Shown here piece by piece: positions 7,693 through 15,736 of a stretch of DNA of 64,000 bases (positions within the stretch are counted from its first letter, which is position 1; each line of letters starts with the position of its first letter). Location of the stretch: contig CAZHEH010000005.1 of NCBI GenBank assembly GCA_964531695.1, forward strand, positions 62,001 through 126,000, in the 5' to 3' direction. Source of the stretch: JAGXKT01 sp964531695 (GTDB taxonomy: Bacteria > Planctomycetota > Phycisphaerae > SM23-33). Position numbers and translations under genes: made by a program. Under the pieces are notes generated by a model that saw only the letters and a program-made list of their open reading frames with translations, had not been told where the DNA came from and ran no database searches.

Positions 7693-9021
7693 CTACAACT
7701 GCGCCTCGCGCAGCAGTTCCAGCGTCCGTTCGTAAATCGGCGGCACCGGGTAGCCGTACAGCAAGGGGTCGTCGACCCGTTCCATCCAGTCCATCAGCCG
7801 CGCCCGCATCTCGCGGTTGACCTCGACACGGCCCGCATCCCCCGACAGGTCGTGGAACTCATTCGGATCCTCTTGCAGGTCGTACAACTCGATGAACGGA
7901 TTGGAGCCGGTCTGGTTCGCCCGCGCGACGACCTCGGCCACTTCGTCCACCGGGCGCAGCCCCTTCTGCGGCGGCCAGGGCTGGGCGGTGGTGAAGTTCG
8001 CGATGAGCTTGTAGCGCTCCGTCCGCACCGCCCGGCGCGGGTCGAAGAACATCGGCCCGCCGTGGTAGTTCTGCTGGGCGTAGACGGCCTCGTTCGGCGT
8101 GTAGGGCCCGCCGTCGAGCAGCAACCGGAAGCTGCGGCCGGCCACGCGGTCCGGAGCTTCCAGGCCGCAGGCCTCGCACAGCGTCGGCAGGAGGTCGATG
8201 TTCGAGATCATCTCGTCGTGGACCGCCCCGCCGGTCCAGCCGCCGCCCGGCCAACGCATCAGCAGCGCCACCCGCAGGCCCGGATCGTACAGCGAGGCCT
8301 TGGCGCGCGGCAGCGGGCTGCCGTGATCAGACACGAACAGCACGATCGTGTCCCGGTCCTGGCCCGTCTCGGCCAGCCGCTCCAGAACCCGTCCTAGGGC
8401 GGCGTCCACCTTGCGGATCGCCCCCTGGTAGGCCGCGAGCTGCTCGCGCGCGGCCGCGTCGTCCTCCAGGTACGGCGGAACCGTCACGCCCCTGGAATCG
8501 TCCGGCTCGGCCCCGCCGTGGCTCCACGGCTTGTGCGGCTCGAAGAAGCCGATGTGCAGCAACCACGGCCTGCCACCGCCCGCGAACTCCGTAATCCGCT
8601 TGCGGCCCTCCTCGGCCAGCTCGTCACAGCTCGGTCTCTGCTCCTCGAATTCCCAGACGCGCTCGTAGCCCCAGCGGTCCGGGCGGTGCGTTTCGTGCAT
8701 CACCCCGAGCAGCTCGGTGTGGTAGCCGGCGTCTCGATAGACCTGGGCCATGTGGACCTCGTCGTCGTGCAGGTCCCACGCGAACCGCCCGTGGGTCAGG
8801 CCGAGGACGCCCGTCTGCTGCGGCCAGCGGCCGGTGAAGATCGACGCTCGGCTCGGGCTGCATGTCGGGGCGGTGCAGAAGGCGCGGTCGAAGCGCCGGC
8901 CCTCGGCCGCCAGCCGGTCGAGGTTGGGCGTATGCACGGTCTCGATGCCGTAGCAGCCGATGTGCGTGCCGATGTCGTGGCAGCTCAGGAACAGTACGTT
9001 GGGCTTGGCCGGCTCCGGCAT
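7693..9021 (-). CDS. Sulfatase (formylglycine type)
   Basis: A 442-residue alkaline-phosphatase-superfamily sulfatase. The active-site signature CSPSR is at residues 54-58; Cys54 would be converted to formylglycine. LFLSCHDIG at the N-terminus supplies the metal-binding Asp region, and SDHGSP near the middle supplies another metal site. I start at ATG 9021: AGGAGG overlapping the stop of the upstream gene gives an excellent ribosome site, and the longer frame upstream is the shadow of the GH2 gene. Only 10 bp separate it from that GH2 gene, so the two form an operon, suggesting joint breakdown of a sulfated glycan. No signal peptide is evident. Confidence 0.92.
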   Translation of the reverse strand: MPEPAKPNVLFLSCHDIGTHIGCYGIETVHTPNLDRLAAEGRRFDRAFCTAPTCSPSRASIFTGRWPQQTGVLGLTHGRFAWDLHDDEVHMAQVYRDAGYHTELLGVMHETHRPDRWGYERVWEFEEQRPSCDELAEEGRKRITEFAGGGRPWLLHIGFFEPHKPWSHGGAEPDDSRGVTVPPYLEDDAAAREQLAAYQGAIRKVDAALGRVLERLAETGQDRDTIVLFVSDHGSPLPRAKASLYDPGLRVALLMRWPGGGWTGGAVHDEMISNIDLLPTLCEACGLEAPDRVAGRSFRLLLDGGPYTPNEAVYAQQNYHGGPMFFDPRRAVRTERYKLIANFTTAQPWPPQKGLRPVDEVAEVVARANQTGSNPFIELYDLQEDPNEFHDLSGDAGRVEVNREMRARLMDWMERVDDPLLYGYPVPPIYERTLELLREAQL

Positions 9022-9031
9022 GGTGCGCCTC

Positions 9032-12000
9032 CTAGATTCCCGGAACGAAGTCGAACTCGACCTCCGGGCGGCCGTGCCGGTCGTGCCAGCGGAAGCCCAG
9101 TTCGTGCGGGGGCCGGCCCGCCGGCTCCCAGACGAACACCAGCGTGTTCCACTGGGGCTCGAGGTCGATGTCGGCAATGGTCGCCTTGCCCTCGGCGCCG
9201 AGGTCCACCGGCTCGTAGTCGCGCCCGTTGACGTGGAGCGTCACGCGGCCGGCGCCGGTCAGGTCCAGCAGCGTCTGCTGCTGGGGATCGGGCAGCCCGC
9301 CGTCGGCGGGCGCGGCCTTGCGGGCCCGGCCGGGACTGACCTCGTGGAAGACGACGACCCGCTCGGCCGATTCCTGGACGAGCAGCCGCCCGTCGGCGAT
9401 CTCCACGGATTCCCAATCGACGACGCTCCGGAGGCCCTGGTTGGGCATGCGGTGCTCGGCCGCGGCGGCTCGATGGGAGATCGCGTCCCATTGCTCCGGC
9501 GTCGGGTCCGGCAGGTACCGGACCCGGGTCGGGTAGCCGTCGCTGCTGCGACTGGACGGCTGGGTGGTCTCGCCCGTCAGCGGCGAGGCGCCGGACCGCG
9601 CGCCGAGGTTCTCCAGCAGCCGCAACCAGAAGCGCTGGGCCTTGGCGTAGCCGTCGTCGGGCATCGGAACCTGGCAGAGCAGCAGTTGACCCTCGCCGTG
9701 GCGGATGCGAACCAGCCCGGCGGCGGACTCCCGCGGGCCGTCCCACAGGAAGTACGTTACGGCGGCCATCCGGAATCGCTCGGCCCGGGCATCCTCGGTG
9801 TGGAACTCCCGCCAGCAGCTCTCGCTCTCGCTGACGAGAAGATCGTCGCCCGCGGCGCACCGCAGCAGCCGGTCGGTCATCTTGCGGTTGATGTTGTCGG
9901 GCGAGCCGTACTGGGCCTTGTCCAGCCAGTAGGTGTCCTGGTTGCTGATGCCGTCCAGCAGCGGATCGAAGCCGGTGCGGACCAGGTGATAGACCGGCCC
10001 GAGGTCAACCGTCTCGATCTCGACGCCGTAGGCAGCCGAGAGACGCTCGGCGGAGTCGGCGTCCACGCCGAGCACCACGGCCGTGGCCCCCCCCGCCACG
10101 CGCTCGGCCTGGGCCTCGAGCGCCGCGTCCTCCAGCGAGGCGGCTTCCGCGATCGTAATGTCCGCGCCGCCGGCGGAGGGCTCGAAGCCCAACCGGGCCA
10201 TGTACTCCGCGGCCCGGCCGGTAGCGGCGGTGGAGGCGGCCGGCTCCGGAGCGTAGTTCGCCGCGTGGAGGAGCATGCGCTCCAGCAGCTTCGCGGCGGC
10301 CGGATGCTCGGCGGCCTTGTCGGTCAGGCGAAGCTGGCAACCAATGACGAGCCCCTCGCCGACGGCCGCGTCGATCAGCGGGGCCCAGCGCATGCCCCCC
10401 TGCCCGAAGCTGCCCCAGCCGGAGTCGATCAGCACGCGGGCGGCGGATGCGTCCGGCTTGCGATACGGCGAGACGACGACCCAGGAGTCCGAGTCCGGAA
10501 GGCCGTACGGCTCATCGCCCCAGAACTCCAGGTCCTCTCCCGTGAAGCCCGCCAGCACGCAGTGCCGGCCGCCGCGAATGTGGACGCGCTCGGCCGGCTT
10601 GGCGTCGATGCCGACCTGGGGCAACGGGCTGGCGCTTTGCTCCAGGACGAGCGCCCGCCCTCCGGCCGTGACGAAACGCTCGAGGTCCTTGTGCTGCGTG
10701 CTGCCGGGCTCGATGGCGTTTCTCTCGACGACCAGGACGGGCGTGGCGTCGGGGTCCGCGTCGGCAAGCGAGTCGACCCGCGTGACGCCCACGCCGTGGT
10801 CGGCCAGCACGCCGTCGAGCGAGCCGTCGCCGAAGACGGCCAGCGGGGGCAGCTCCCAGCGCGCGGTCCTTGCCCCGGCCGGGCTGATGCGCATCTGCCG
10901 TTCGACCCGGTCGTACTCCTGGGCGGTGTTGCAGAGGACGGTCTCGATCACGACATCCATCTCCGCCGGCGCTTCCGTCGGCGGGATCTCCCATCGCTGC
11001 CGGTGCGTGTAGCCATGCTCGAGAGCGACGCGCTCGCTCGCCTCCCACAGCACATCCTCCCCCGCCAGCAGCCGGACGCGCAGCGTGCCGGAGACCTCGC
11101 CGCCCGTGTCGTTGACCACGGTGACGGTGTGCCGGACCGTCTGGTCGCCGAACGCACGGGTGCGCTTCTCACGGACGACCAGCGCCAGCGGGCGGAACGC
11201 GCGCCGCATGTACTCGAAGCTCACGCCGGGCGCGTAGCCGGGTCCGTCCGGGTCCCACCAGGCGAACTCGGAGCCGTAGGCGGCGCTGCGCAGCGGCTTG
11301 ACGTGCGGGGCGGCCGGGTCCGGCCATTCGAAGGTCCGCTCCTGAGGCCAGGGGCGGTAGTTGTCCAGCCCGGAGAGGTTCCACGGGAACAGGCAGGCGA
11401 CCTCGTTGGCGCGGGCCTGCTCGATGATGTCGGCGGCCTCGAGGGCGACGGCGCGGTGACATTCGCGGAAGGAGCCGAAGATGTCGTCGTCGCCCCAGAT
11501 GCAGTTGTCGATCGGCTGGCCGAAGTGCCACTTGCCCAGCTCGCCGACGTGCAGCGGCCGGGACCGGTCCCAGCCGTGCTCCCCGGAGCACTCCAGCCCG
11601 TAGTGGCGGCTCATGAGCTGCTGCGTCCGCTCGTCCCAGAGCGAGCTGTCGCCGTCGTGGTAGGCAATGCGGGTGGGGTCCAGCTCCTCGTACACGGCCC
11701 GCAGGCGCGGCATGTTCTTGACGATGGCTCGCTGGTTGGCGTTCCAGCGGCACTCGTTGCCGACGGACCACAGGATGACCGACGGATGGTTCTTGTCCCG
11801 CGCGATGATGTTGCGAGCGTGCTGCATGGCTCCTTGCCAGAGCCGCTCGTCGTCCACCGCGTGCTGGTGGCCGAACTGCCAGCCCGACTCGACCGACACC
11901 AGGATGCCCATCTCGTCCGCCAGGTCGAGCACGACCTTCGGGTGCGGGAAGGTGTGCGTCCGGATGTAGTTCATGTGCAGGTCTTTGAGCATCCCGTACC

Positions 12001-13009
12001 ACTGGCGCACGTATTCGGGGCGGAAGTTGTCCAGGTTGTGCTTGTGGCACCACTCGCCGGACATGTGCACCGGCCGGCCGTTGAGCATCACGCGATGCCC
12101 CTCGACCCACACCTCGCGGAAGCCGAAGCGGTCCTCGCGGGCGTCGACGGGCTCGCCGTCCGCGACGAGGCGCGTTCCCAGGTAGTACAGCGTCGGCGAC
12201 TCGGGCGACCAAGGCAGGTAGGACGACCACGTTCGGGTCAGCTCGACGGTCTCTTGGGCCCCCGGCGCGAGCGTGACCGGCTCGTGCGCGAATGTCAGGG
12301 CCACCAGCCCGCCGCCTTCCCGAACGCTCAGCTCGGGCCGGACGGTTCGCGAGCGGTCCGAGGCATTGGTCAGCTCCAGGATGACCGTCAGCTCTTCACG
12401 CCGCGTCGACGTGCGGATCGTAACGTCCGAGACGCAGACCTCCGGCCGGCTTCGCAGGTACACATCCTGCCAGATGCCCCTCTGCCGGATCGTCTGGTCC
12501 GAGCCAACCGGGACGAACGTCTTGCCCTTCTCGTTCCGCTCGTAGTCCGTGACGAACACGACCAGCTCGTTTTCGCCCGAGCGGATCGCATCGGTCACGT
12601 CATGCTCGGACGGCAGAATGCCGTCGGTGCTGCGGCCGACGCATTGTCCGTTGACGAAGTACCAGGCGTAGCGGAGCACGCCGCCGAAGTGCAGGAAGTA
12701 CCGCATGTCCGTCCGGACCTCGTCGGCCGTGAACGTCCGGCGGTACCAGGCCGTGTTCGTCTCGTCCCACTCGGCCGGGTAGCCGAAGCTGTCGAATATG
12801 CGGAAGGTCTCCCAGGGGCGGCGTTCGGGGGCCTGCTCTTGGGTGGGATCGCCGCCGCGCGTCCAGGAGCCCGGCACCAAGATCCGTTCCGGCAACCAGC
12901 CGTCGGTGGGGATGTCGCCCGGCTCGCGGTAGTGCTTGCCTTCCTCGGACAGGTCCGGCCGGAAGTCCCACCAGCCGTTCATGGATGTTTCGGTGCGCAG
13001 CGCGGTCAT
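9032..13009 (-). CDS. Glycoside hydrolase family 2 (beta-galactosidase-like), very large
   Basis: A 1,325-residue protein. The N-terminal part is the GH2 sugar-binding jelly roll (WFVNGQCVGR), followed by an Ig-like domain and a TIM barrel. The acid/base Glu419 is in KNHPSVILWSVGNECRW; the candidate nucleophile lies in LHVGELGKW. The C-terminal 500 residues are not standard GH2 and have Rossmann-like stretches (LVVERNAIE, ALVLEQ) reminiscent of beta-galactosidase trimerisation or ThuA-like domains. The start at 13009 follows AAGGAGT. The GH2 match is secure; substrate specificity is unknown. It is translated just before a sulfatase. No clear signal peptide is seen, so location is uncertain. 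Confidence 0.9.
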   Translation of the reverse strand: MTALRTETSMNGWWDFRPDLSEEGKHYREPGDIPTDGWLPERILVPGSWTRGGDPTQEQAPERRPWETFRIFDSFGYPAEWDETNTAWYRRTFTADEVRTDMRYFLHFGGVLRYAWYFVNGQCVGRSTDGILPSEHDVTDAIRSGENELVVFVTDYERNEKGKTFVPVGSDQTIRQRGIWQDVYLRSRPEVCVSDVTIRTSTRREELTVILELTNASDRSRTVRPELSVREGGGLVALTFAHEPVTLAPGAQETVELTRTWSSYLPWSPESPTLYYLGTRLVADGEPVDAREDRFGFREVWVEGHRVMLNGRPVHMSGEWCHKHNLDNFRPEYVRQWYGMLKDLHMNYIRTHTFPHPKVVLDLADEMGILVSVESGWQFGHQHAVDDERLWQGAMQHARNIIARDKNHPSVILWSVGNECRWNANQRAIVKNMPRLRAVYEELDPTRIAYHDGDSSLWDERTQQLMSRHYGLECSGEHGWDRSRPLHVGELGKWHFGQPIDNCIWGDDDIFGSFRECHRAVALEAADIIEQARANEVACLFPWNLSGLDNYRPWPQERTFEWPDPAAPHVKPLRSAAYGSEFAWWDPDGPGYAPGVSFEYMRRAFRPLALVVREKRTRAFGDQTVRHTVTVVNDTGGEVSGTLRVRLLAGEDVLWEASERVALEHGYTHRQRWEIPPTEAPAEMDVVIETVLCNTAQEYDRVERQMRISPAGARTARWELPPLAVFGDGSLDGVLADHGVGVTRVDSLADADPDATPVLVVERNAIEPGSTQHKDLERFVTAGGRALVLEQSASPLPQVGIDAKPAERVHIRGGRHCVLAGFTGEDLEFWGDEPYGLPDSDSWVVVSPYRKPDASAARVLIDSGWGSFGQGGMRWAPLIDAAVGEGLVIGCQLRLTDKAAEHPAAAKLLERMLLHAANYAPEPAASTAATGRAAEYMARLGFEPSAGGADITIAEAASLEDAALEAQAERVAGGATAVVLGVDADSAERLSAAYGVEIETVDLGPVYHLVRTGFDPLLDGISNQDTYWLDKAQYGSPDNINRKMTDRLLRCAAGDDLLVSESESCWREFHTEDARAERFRMAAVTYFLWDGPRESAAGLVRIRHGEGQLLLCQVPMPDDGYAKAQRFWLRLLENLGARSGASPLTGETTQPSSRSSDGYPTRVRYLPDPTPEQWDAISHRAAAAEHRMPNQGLRSVVDWESVEIADGRLLVQESAERVVVFHEVSPGRARKAAPADGGLPDPQQQTLLDLTGAGRVTLHVNGRDYEPVDLGAEGKATIADIDLEPQWNTLVFVWEPAGRPPHELGFRWHDRHGRPEVEFDFVPGI

Positions 13010-13138
13010 TGCGACTCCTTCGCTTGGGATCGTCAGAGGGTCCGGCAGGGACGAGGGTGACGCTCGGACCGATGTTAAAGCAGAAATCGCCCCGGGTCGC
13101 AACCGCGCAGCGCGGACGCGCCTCGTGGGGTCGCGGCG

Positions 13139-14608
13139 TCAGTCGAGGCCGCCCTTGAGGGGGCGTTTGCGCTTCTTCCGCTGGATCAGCGGCTCGGCGG
13201 GCGGCATCCGCATTTCGGCCGGGTCGGCCATGGCCTGCTTGATGGACAGGCCGATACGGCGGCGCTCCTCGTCGACTTCGAGGACCTTGACCTGCACGGA
13301 CTGGCCCTCCTGGACGACGTCTCCGACGGAGCGGGTGTGTTCGTGGGCCAGCTCAGAGATGTGGACCAGGCCCTCGACGCCCTTGGCCAACTCGACGAAC
13401 GCCCCGAACTCCGCGGTCCGCACGACGATGCCGTCCACGACGGAATCGACCGGCCACCGCACCGAGGCGCCCTGCCACGGATCGTCTCCCATTCGCTTGA
13501 GAGACAGCGAGATCCGATGCCGCTTCGGCTCGACCTTCAGCACGCGCGCCTTGACCATGTCGCCGACGTTGACGATTTCGCTGGGATGCTTCACGTGACG
13601 CTCGAACGTCAACTCGCTGATCGGGATCAGCCCCTCGATGCCCGGCTCCAGCTCGCAGAACGCCCCGAAATCCATGAGCTTGGTGACCCGGCCGGTGACC
13701 TCCTGGCCTTCGGCCCACTTGCTGCCGGCCGCCTCCCAGGGGTCCCGCATGGTCTGCTTCAGCCCGAGGGAGATCCGGTCCTTCTCCCGGTCGATCTTGA
13801 GGACCCGGACCTCGACTTCCTGGCCTTTCTCCACCACGTCGTCGGGCTTGTCCACGTGACCGTAGCTCATGTCGCTGATGTGCAGCAGCCCGTCGGTCCC
13901 GCCGAGGTCCACGAACGCGCCGTACGGCATGAGCGTCCGGACCTTGCCGCGGACCGTCTGGCCCTCGGCGAGGGTCTCCCAGAGCTTCTCGCGCTCCTTG
14001 GCCTGCTCGGCCTCCAGCAGCTTGCGCCGCGAGACGACCAGGTTCTTCTCCTTCCGATCGACCTCGGCGACCATGCATTCGATCTTGCGATTCATGAACC
14101 CGCTGGGGTCGTCGACGCGGGCCGTGTCGATCTGGCTCAGCGGCATGAAGGCCCGGATGCCGTTGACCTTCAGCTCCAGTCCGCCCTTGTTCATGGCCGT
14201 GACGAAGCCCTCGACGACCTGGCCCTTCTCCAGCGTGTCCCACGTCGCCTGCTGGACCGCGCCTTCGCGGGAGAGTTGCAGCATGCCGCTGTCCGGGTCG
14301 CGGTCCTTGACCATGACCTCGATCATCGCGCCCGGCTCGGGCAGCGGCTCCTCGGTGAACTCCGCCGCACGGAGAATGCCCTCGGCGCGCCCGCCGACAT
14401 CCACGAACACGTCGTCGCCGTGGACTGCCACCACTCGGCCGCGCCGCACGTCCTTTCCGCCCTCCGCCGCTCCGGCGCTTCCGACCGTTGCGGGCGTCTC
14501 GTCATCCACCAGTTCGTCGAGGCGGCGATCCCCCAATGCGGCCTCGATCTCCTGGTCAAGCTGCGGGTCGGTCGGGTGTCCCTGCCCGTGGTCCGGATGG
14601 TCCTGCAT
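13139..14608 (-). CDS. rpsA: 30S ribosomal protein S1 (S1-domain RNA-binding protein)
   Basis: A 489-residue protein composed of at least five S1 OB-fold domains, each with the pattern G-x-V-x(6-8)-GAF-x-(D/E)-L-x3-x-G-L-(L/I)-(H/P)-IS. Examples are YGAFVDLGGTDGLLHISDM, FGAFCELEPGIEGLIPIS and FGAFVELAKGVEGLVHIS. S1 binds mRNA on the 30S subunit and helps initiation on structured or weak leaders. The N-terminus (about 50 residues) is acidic and the C-terminus basic (RKKRKRP). A good AGGAGTG ribosome site precedes the ATG. It is divergent from the acyltransferase gene. Confidence 0.9.
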   Translation of the reverse strand: MQDHPDHGQGHPTDPQLDQEIEAALGDRRLDELVDDETPATVGSAGAAEGGKDVRRGRVVAVHGDDVFVDVGGRAEGILRAAEFTEEPLPEPGAMIEVMVKDRDPDSGMLQLSREGAVQQATWDTLEKGQVVEGFVTAMNKGGLELKVNGIRAFMPLSQIDTARVDDPSGFMNRKIECMVAEVDRKEKNLVVSRRKLLEAEQAKEREKLWETLAEGQTVRGKVRTLMPYGAFVDLGGTDGLLHISDMSYGHVDKPDDVVEKGQEVEVRVLKIDREKDRISLGLKQTMRDPWEAAGSKWAEGQEVTGRVTKLMDFGAFCELEPGIEGLIPISELTFERHVKHPSEIVNVGDMVKARVLKVEPKRHRISLSLKRMGDDPWQGASVRWPVDSVVDGIVVRTAEFGAFVELAKGVEGLVHISELAHEHTRSVGDVVQEGQSVQVKVLEVDEERRRIGLSIKQAMADPAEMRMPPAEPLIQRKKRKRPLKGGLD

Positions 14609-14652
14609 GGTACGTCACTCCTGAAACGAACTCGCGCCAGCTCGAAACGTGG

Positions 14653-14658
14653 ATTATA
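14653..14658 (-). promoter_or_regulatory. -10 box (TATAAT) for rpsA
   Basis: On the minus strand the sequence is a perfect TATAAT, about 45 bases upstream of the rpsA ATG. The region 14-20 bases further upstream contains only a weak -35 candidate (TTGGCC or AATTGG). A second GGATTATAC lies 100 bp away at 14751-14759. Function is inferred. Confidence 0.4.
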
Positions 14659-14891
14659 CGATACGATGAGGGCGGCCAATTGGGATTCGGCAAATTCCTC
14701 GTGAGGGCCTCGATAAGGCCCGGCGAAGTCCCGGGGGCACCTACCAGCCGCGGATTATACCGCGCGCCGGGAGTAGCGCGAACCCTGCTCGCCGGCCTGC
14801 GCGGGCAGCCGGAGCTTGAAACCCCCGCATCGACTGGGAAGAATCTGCCGGTGCGCACCCGGCGCACCGTGAAGCGTGGAGGAAGCTGCAA

Positions 14892-15656
14892 GTGCGATTG
14901 CACGGCAAGGTGCCGCAGAAGGCCATGGCGACGCTGGCGATGGGGCTGGCGCATTTCCTCGCGCGCACGCTGCGCTTCCGTTTCGTGATCGACGATCTCG
15001 CGGCCTTGCCGCATCTCGCGCCGGGGCCGGTCATCTACGCTTTCTGGCACGAGATGCTGCTGATCCCCATGCTCACGCACGGCGGGGCGGCCGTGCCGCT
15101 GCTGTCGCTCAGCCGGGACGGCAAGGTACTCGAAACGGTCCTGCAGCGGTACGGAGGCGGGCTGATTCGCGGCTCCAGCGACCATGGGCGGCTCGGCCAT
15201 GGCGGGCGGAAGGCACTCCAGGAGATGCTTCGCATCGGACGGGAGCACCATGTGGCGATCGCGCTGGACGGCCCGCTGGGCCCGCCCCGCCGCGTGGCGG
15301 TGGGCAAGCGCCGCTCGGCGTCGGCCGGGGCGATCCTGCTGGCCAGCCGCAACGGCATGCCGCTCGTTCCGCTCGGCATGGCCCCCGGCGCGGCGCACCG
15401 AGTGGGCCCGGCGGGCCGGATCATCGCGATCCCGCTGCCGTCGCTGCCGGTCTGGTGCGTCTGCGGCTCGCCGCTCCATCTGCCGCCGGCCCTGTCCCGC
15501 GAGGGCCGCGAGGAATCCGTCCGTCGGCTCCAGGCGGCCATGGACGACGCCCAAGGCCGCGCCGAGCGCTACGCGGCCGGGAGCCGCCCGTCGGGACCCG
15601 TCTTGAACCTGCGCGACGTCCGCCGGCTTCGCCCGGACGATCCGCTCAAGGTTTGA
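14892..15656 (+). CDS. DUF374 lysophospholipid acyltransferase-like protein
   Basis: A 254-residue protein of the DUF374 family, related to the lipid A/lysophospholipid acyltransferases. Visible features: FWHEMLLIP (the His of the HX4-type region) near residue 52, RGSSDHGRLGHGGRKAL near residue 93, and the family block ALDGPLGPPRRV near 124. A GTG start is chosen because GGAGGAAG lies seven bases upstream. It sits directly before an LptD-like gene, which supports a role in lipid A or LPS assembly in the envelope. In Gram-negative relatives such genes are often next to kdtA or lpx genes; none is seen here. Confidence 0.8.
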   Translation: MRLHGKVPQKAMATLAMGLAHFLARTLRFRFVIDDLAALPHLAPGPVIYAFWHEMLLIPMLTHGGAAVPLLSLSRDGKVLETVLQRYGGGLIRGSSDHGRLGHGGRKALQEMLRIGREHHVAIALDGPLGPPRRVAVGKRRSASAGAILLASRNGMPLVPLGMAPGAAHRVGPAGRIIAIPLPSLPVWCVCGSPLHLPPALSREGREESVRRLQAAMDDAQGRAERYAAGSRPSGPVLNLRDVRRLRPDDPLKV

Positions 15657-15736
15657 CTTACCCCGGGGGCCATCTATAATCGCCCGCCGGCGGCGGCCTT
15701 ACGCTGTCGCTGCGTCCGTGTCGAAGAAGGAGCGAA

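Noticed and set aside
9022..9177. N-terminal extension of the first sulfatase
   Set aside because: The extra residues are Ser/Arg/Thr-rich and lie over the GH2 gene end in another frame; the inner ATG has AGGAGG.
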